A stretch of 41,204 nucleotides of DNA, taken from the NCBI RefSeq assembly GCF_019710635.1, contig NZ_JAIFZS010000071.1:1-41204 (forward strand), read 5' to 3'. This DNA is from Mycolicibacterium xanthum. GTDB taxonomy: Bacteria > Actinomycetota > Actinomycetes > Mycobacteriales > Mycobacteriaceae. The notes under the pieces were generated by a model. That model saw nothing but the letters and a program-made list of their open reading frames with translations. It made no database searches and was not told the DNA's origin. Position numbers and translations under genes: made by a program. Positions 38,095 through 41,204 of this stretch are shown piece by piece (the stretch's first letter is position 1; every line of letters starts with the position of its first letter).

Positions 38095-38705
38095 CACGGT
38101 GGGCGGCCCGGTTGCGCACACTGTCGGCGGCGTGCGTGTCAGCGGTCATGGCGGCGGCGCTGGTGGCCGGATGCGCCACCGGTGACGACGCCGTCGCGCA
38201 GGGCGGCACGTTCGAGTTCGTCGCACCCGGGGGCAAGACCGACATCTTCTACGACCCGCCCGACAGCCGCGGCAGGCCCGGCCCGCTGTCCGGTCCCGAC
38301 CTGATGGACACCGACCGGACGATCTCGCTGGACGACTTCGCCGGCGACGTGGTGGTGATCAATGTCTGGGGGCAGTGGTGCGGGCCGTGCCGCACCGAGA
38401 TCGGCCGCCTGCAGCAGGTCTATCAGGCCACCCGCGACCGGGGGGTGGCGTTCCTCGGAATCGATGTGCGGGACAACAACATCGACGCCCCCCGCGACTT
38501 CGTCATCGACCGCGGGGTGACCTTCCCGTCGATCTACGACCCGTCGATGCGCACGATGATCGCCTTCGGCGGGCGCTACCCGACCACCGTGATCCCGTCC
38601 ACCGTGGTGCTCGACCGCCGGCACCGGGTGGCGGCGGTGTTCCTGCGGGAACTGCTCGCCGAGGATCTGCAGCCGGTCGTCGAACGGCTGGCAGCCGAGA
38701 AATGA
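38091..38705 (+). CDS. TlpA/ResA-type thioredoxin-like lipoprotein (Rv0526-like)
   Basis: The 204-residue product has a signal peptide with lipobox LVAGC (Cys 28) and a thioredoxin fold with the active site WGQWCGPCR (Cys 97, Cys 100), IDVRDNN and a cis-Pro in TVIPSTVVLD. It is predicted to be an extracytoplasmic reductase that keeps apocytochrome c thiols reduced, taking electrons from CcdA encoded next. Stop overlaps the ccdA ATG. Confidence 0.9.
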   Translation: MTRWAARLRTLSAACVSAVMAAALVAGCATGDDAVAQGGTFEFVAPGGKTDIFYDPPDSRGRPGPLSGPDLMDTDRTISLDDFAGDVVVINVWGQWCGPCRTEIGRLQQVYQATRDRGVAFLGIDVRDNNIDAPRDFVIDRGVTFPSIYDPSMRTMIAFGGRYPTTVIPSTVVLDRRHRVAAVFLRELLAEDLQPVVERLAAEK

Positions 38706-39493
38706 CCCCCGACCAGCTCGACCACCTGACCACCGGCGGCCCGTTGCTGCTGGCGGCGGCGGTCAGCGTGCTGGCCGGGATGGTCTCGTTCGCGTCGCCG
38801 TGCGTGGTCCCGCTGGTCCCCGGCTACCTGTCCTATCTGGCCGCGGTGGTCGGCGTCGACACCCCCGTCGGTGGAGCGGCGCCGAGCCCGGTGGCGGTGC
38901 GCGGGGCCCGGCTGCGGGTGGCCGGCGCGGCGGCGCTGTTCGTGGCCGGCTTCACCACGGTGTTCGTCCTCGGCACCGTGGCGGTGCTGGGCATGACGAC
39001 GACGCTGATCTCCAATCAGCTGCTGCTGCAGCGGGTCGGCGGGGTGATCACGATCTTCATGGGGCTGGTGTTCATCGGGCTGGTGCCCGTGCTGCAGCGC
39101 GACACCCGGTTCGCCCCGCGCCAGATCTCCACGCTGGGCGGCGCCCCGCTGCTGGGGGCGGTGTTCGCGCTGGGCTGGACGCCGTGCCTGGGGCCGACGC
39201 TGACGGGGGTCATCGCGGTCGCGTCGGCGACCGAGGGTGGCAATGTGGCGCGCGGCGTGGTGCTGGTGCTGGCCTACTGCCTCGGTCTGGGCATTCCGTT
39301 CGTGCTGTTGGCGTTCGGGTCGGCGCGGGCGGTGTCCGGGCTGGGCTGGCTGCGCCGGCACACCCGGGCGATCCAGATCTTCGGCGGGGTGCTGCTGATC
39401 CTGGTGGGTGCCGCGCTGGTGACCGGGCTGTGGAACGACTTCGTGTCCTGGGTGCGCGACGCGTTCGTCTCCGACGTGAGGCTGCCGATCTGA
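38702..39493 (+). CDS. ccdA: Cytochrome c biogenesis thiol-disulfide transporter CcdA
   Basis: CcdA carries reducing equivalents across the membrane to the thioredoxin-like partner. The 263-residue product has six membrane helices, with conserved Cys 34 in SFASPCVVPLVPGYLSYL and Cys 162 in LGWTPCLGPTL, the paired cysteines of the DsbD/CcdA family. It overlaps both neighbours by 4 and 1 nt. Role follows from the family and the ccs operon context. Confidence 0.95.
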   Translation: MTPDQLDHLTTGGPLLLAAAVSVLAGMVSFASPCVVPLVPGYLSYLAAVVGVDTPVGGAAPSPVAVRGARLRVAGAAALFVAGFTTVFVLGTVAVLGMTTTLISNQLLLQRVGGVITIFMGLVFIGLVPVLQRDTRFAPRQISTLGGAPLLGAVFALGWTPCLGPTLTGVIAVASATEGGNVARGVVLVLAYCLGLGIPFVLLAFGSARAVSGLGWLRRHTRAIQIFGGVLLILVGAALVTGLWNDFVSWVRDAFVSDVRLPI

Positions 39494-41142
39494 TGGCGTC
39501 CCTGCTCGCGCTGGTGCGCAACACCTGGCGCACCCTCACGTCGATGGGCACCGCGCTGGTGCTGCTGTTCCTGCTGGCGCTGGCCGCGATCCCCGGCGCC
39601 CTGCTGCCGCAGCGCAGCCTCAACGAGGCCAAGGTCGGTGAGTACATCGCCGAGCACCCGACGATCGGGCCGTGGCTGGACCGGCTGCAGGCCTTCGACG
39701 TGTTCTCCAGCGTGTGGTTCACCGCGATCTACGTCCTGCTGTTCGTCTCGCTGGTGGGCTGCCTGACCCCGCGACTGGCCGAGCACATCCGCAGCCTGCG
39801 CGCCACCCCGGTCCCGGCGCCGCGCAATCTGGGCCGGCTGCCCAAGCACGCCGACGCCGAGGTCCGCGGCGACGTGCCCGCCGTCGCCGCGGCCGCCGAC
39901 GCCGGGTTGGGGGGCTGGCGCCGGGTCACCCGCTGGGACGGCGAGGTCGCCGAGGTCGCCGAGATTTCAGCCGAGAAGGGCTATCTGCGCGAGTTCGGCA
40001 ACATCGTGTTCCATTTCTCACTCCTCGGCCTGCTGGTCGCGATCGCCGCGGGCAAGTTGTTCGGCTACGAGGGCAACGTCATCGTCGTCGCCGACGGAGG
40101 GCCGGGGTTCTGCTCGGCCTCGCCCGCCGCGTTCGACTCGTTCCGGGCCGGCAACACCGTCGACGGAACGTCGCTGCACCCGATGTGTGTGCGGGTCAAC
40201 GACTTCGCGGCCGACTATCTGCCGAACGGTCAGGCGGTGTCGTTCCGGGCCGACATCGACTACCAGGCGGGCGACGATCTGGCCGCCGGCACCTGGCAGC
40301 CCTACCTGCTGAAGGTCAACGAGCCGTTGCGCGTCGGCGGTGACCGGGTCTATCTGCAGGGCCACGGCTACGCACCGACGTTCACCGTGACGTTCCCGGA
40401 CGGGCAGACCCGCACCCAGACCGTGCAGTGGCGTCCCGAAGACCAGTTCACCTTCCTGTCCTCGGGGGCGATGCGGTTCGACCCGCCGGGCGGGACCTAT
40501 CCCGACGAGCGGGAGCGCCGTGAGAACCAGATCGCGATCCAGGGGCTGTTCGCCCCGACCGAGCAGCTGGACGGCACCCTGTTGTCCTCGCGCTTCCCCG
40601 CGCTGCAGGATCCGGCGGTGGCCGTCGACATCTATCAGGGCGACACCGGCCTGGACAGCGGGCGCCCGCAGTCGCTGTTCAGCCTGGACCCGCGGATGAT
40701 CGATCAGGGCCGGCTGACCAAGGTGGCCCGGGTCAACCTCAAGGCGGGCCAGGACACCCGGCTGCCGGACGGCACCGTCGTGCGATTCGACGGCGCGACC
40801 CCGTTCGTCAACCTGCAGGTGTCCCACGATCCGGCCCAGGTCTGGGTGCTGGTGTTCGCGATGGCGATGATGGCCGGCCTGCTGGTGTCGCTGATCGTGC
40901 GGCGCCGACGCGTCTGGCTGCGACTCGCGCCGGGCGCTGCGGGTACGGTGAACGTCGAGCTCGGCGGGCTGGCCCGCACCGACAACTCCGGATGGGGCGA
41001 CGAGTTCGAGAAGCTGACCGCGCGGTTGCTCGCCGGTTCGCCCACCGAAGCCACCGAGCCGGGTAGGACAGAGGCCACCGAGCCGGGTAGGACAGAGGCC
41101 ACCGAGCCGGGTAGGACAGAGAAGGAAGCGGATCGCGCATGA
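39493..41142 (+). CDS. resB: Cytochrome c biogenesis protein ResB (CcsB-type, system II)
   Basis: The 549-residue product has four membrane helices (about 18-38, 72-92, 170-190, 455-475) and a large extracytoplasmic domain (about 195-450). Motifs include LLFLLALAAIPGALLPQR near the N-terminus, FGNIVFHFSLLGLLVAIAAGKLFGYEG and the YLQGHGYAPTFTV domain. It works with CcsA in heme transport and attachment to apocytochrome c. The C-terminus has three perfect 8-residue repeats (EATEPGRT). ATGA overlap with ccsA. Confidence 0.95.
   Translation: MASLLALVRNTWRTLTSMGTALVLLFLLALAAIPGALLPQRSLNEAKVGEYIAEHPTIGPWLDRLQAFDVFSSVWFTAIYVLLFVSLVGCLTPRLAEHIRSLRATPVPAPRNLGRLPKHADAEVRGDVPAVAAAADAGLGGWRRVTRWDGEVAEVAEISAEKGYLREFGNIVFHFSLLGLLVAIAAGKLFGYEGNVIVVADGGPGFCSASPAAFDSFRAGNTVDGTSLHPMCVRVNDFAADYLPNGQAVSFRADIDYQAGDDLAAGTWQPYLLKVNEPLRVGGDRVYLQGHGYAPTFTVTFPDGQTRTQTVQWRPEDQFTFLSSGAMRFDPPGGTYPDERERRENQIAIQGLFAPTEQLDGTLLSSRFPALQDPAVAVDIYQGDTGLDSGRPQSLFSLDPRMIDQGRLTKVARVNLKAGQDTRLPDGTVVRFDGATPFVNLQVSHDPAQVWVLVFAMAMMAGLLVSLIVRRRRVWLRLAPGAAGTVNVELGGLARTDNSGWGDEFEKLTARLLAGSPTEATEPGRTEATEPGRTEATEPGRTEKEADRA
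41050..41121 (+). repeat. Three perfect 24-bp repeats in the 3' end of resB
   Basis: Identical units at 41050-41073, 41074-41097 and 41098-41121 encode the 8-residue repeat ATEPGRTE, keeping frame. Only the disordered C-terminal tail is affected. Confidence 0.95.
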
Positions 41143-41204
41143 GCACGACCATCGACATCGGGCTGGCCCGCTACTCGGACTGGGCGTTCACGTCCTCGGT
41201 GCTG
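41139..41204 (+). CDS. ccsA: Cytochrome c biogenesis protein CcsA (ResC-type), N-terminal fragment
   Basis: Only 22 codons are present (MSTTIDIGLARYSDWAFTSS); the gene runs off the right edge. The call rests mainly on position: it overlaps the resB stop (ATGA) where M. tuberculosis has ccsA (Rv0529, recalled). The sequence is too short for domain assignment. Confidence 0.75.
   Translation, partial: MSTTIDIGLARYSDWAFTSSVL

Noticed and set aside
1..41204. tRNA or rRNA genes
   Set aside because: No GGTTCRANYCC-type T-arm with a matching acceptor stem, and no rRNA-like segment, was noticed on either strand.

Overview
This window is high-GC actinobacterial DNA from a mycobacterium, probably a rapid-growing Mycolicibacterium-type species. 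The order murB – lprQ/ldt5 – SDR – mshA – YbjN – gpmA – senX3 – regX3 – ppx – (Rv0497-0499 like) – proC – small HTH gene – bS22 – galE2 – acyltransferase – hadD – serB1 – glutaredoxin – hemA-hemC-hemD-hemB … hemL – (Rv0525/0526 like) – ccdA – resB – ccsA follows, from memory, the Mycobacterium tuberculosis stretch Rv0481c–Rv0529. Several M. tuberculosis genes are missing (the Rv0485 regulator, Rv0488, cmaA2, mmpS2/mmpL2). Accessory genes sit at 1-5158, 13823-15394 and 33073-36030. Many genes start with GTG, and many have a TANNNT -10 box 6-9 nt before the start codon, as expected for leaderless mycobacterial transcripts.

Left edge (1-5158). A 13E12-family (DUF222/HNH) fragment begins exactly at a perfect LexA/SOS box. 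Next comes the most striking locus. A ureohydrolase gene (minus strand) and a sodium:solute symporter gene (plus strand) diverge from a 344-bp intergenic region. That region carries two different guanidine riboswitch classes, one per gene: a guanidine-III aptamer before the hydrolase and a guanidine-I (ykkC) aptamer before the symporter. The pair is best read as a guanidine import and hydrolysis module, not as agmatinase plus an unrelated transporter. A DUF2330 protein and a methyltransferase follow.

Envelope, redox and signalling core (5180-24871). This holds peptidoglycan synthesis and cross-linking (murB, ldt5), mycothiol synthesis (mshA), glycolysis (gpmA), phosphate sensing (senX3-regX3), polyphosphate hydrolysis (ppx), proline synthesis (proC), a BldC-like HTH protein, the 33-residue ribosomal protein bS22, an NAD-binding epimerase-like protein, an acyltransferase and the mycolic-acid dehydratase HadD. 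A methyltransferase/HxlR-regulator pair with a clear inverted repeat between the genes is inserted after regX3.

Heme and cytochrome c block (25871-41204). hemA, hemC, hemD (methyltransferase-synthase fusion) and hemB form a run, followed by four small membrane proteins. An accessory group (MpaB-family oxygenase, TetR, flavin/F420-type proteins) separates it from hemL, a phosphatase-like protein, a thioredoxin-like lipoprotein, ccdA, resB and ccsA (system II cytochrome c maturation), which are mostly joined by ATGA/GTGA overlaps. An imperfect palindromic element of about 63 bp occurs twice, before hemB and before hemL. hemL also has a perfect operator-like inverted repeat. hemC contains an isolated cluster of rare codons. 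No tRNA, rRNA, CRISPR array or insertion sequence was seen.
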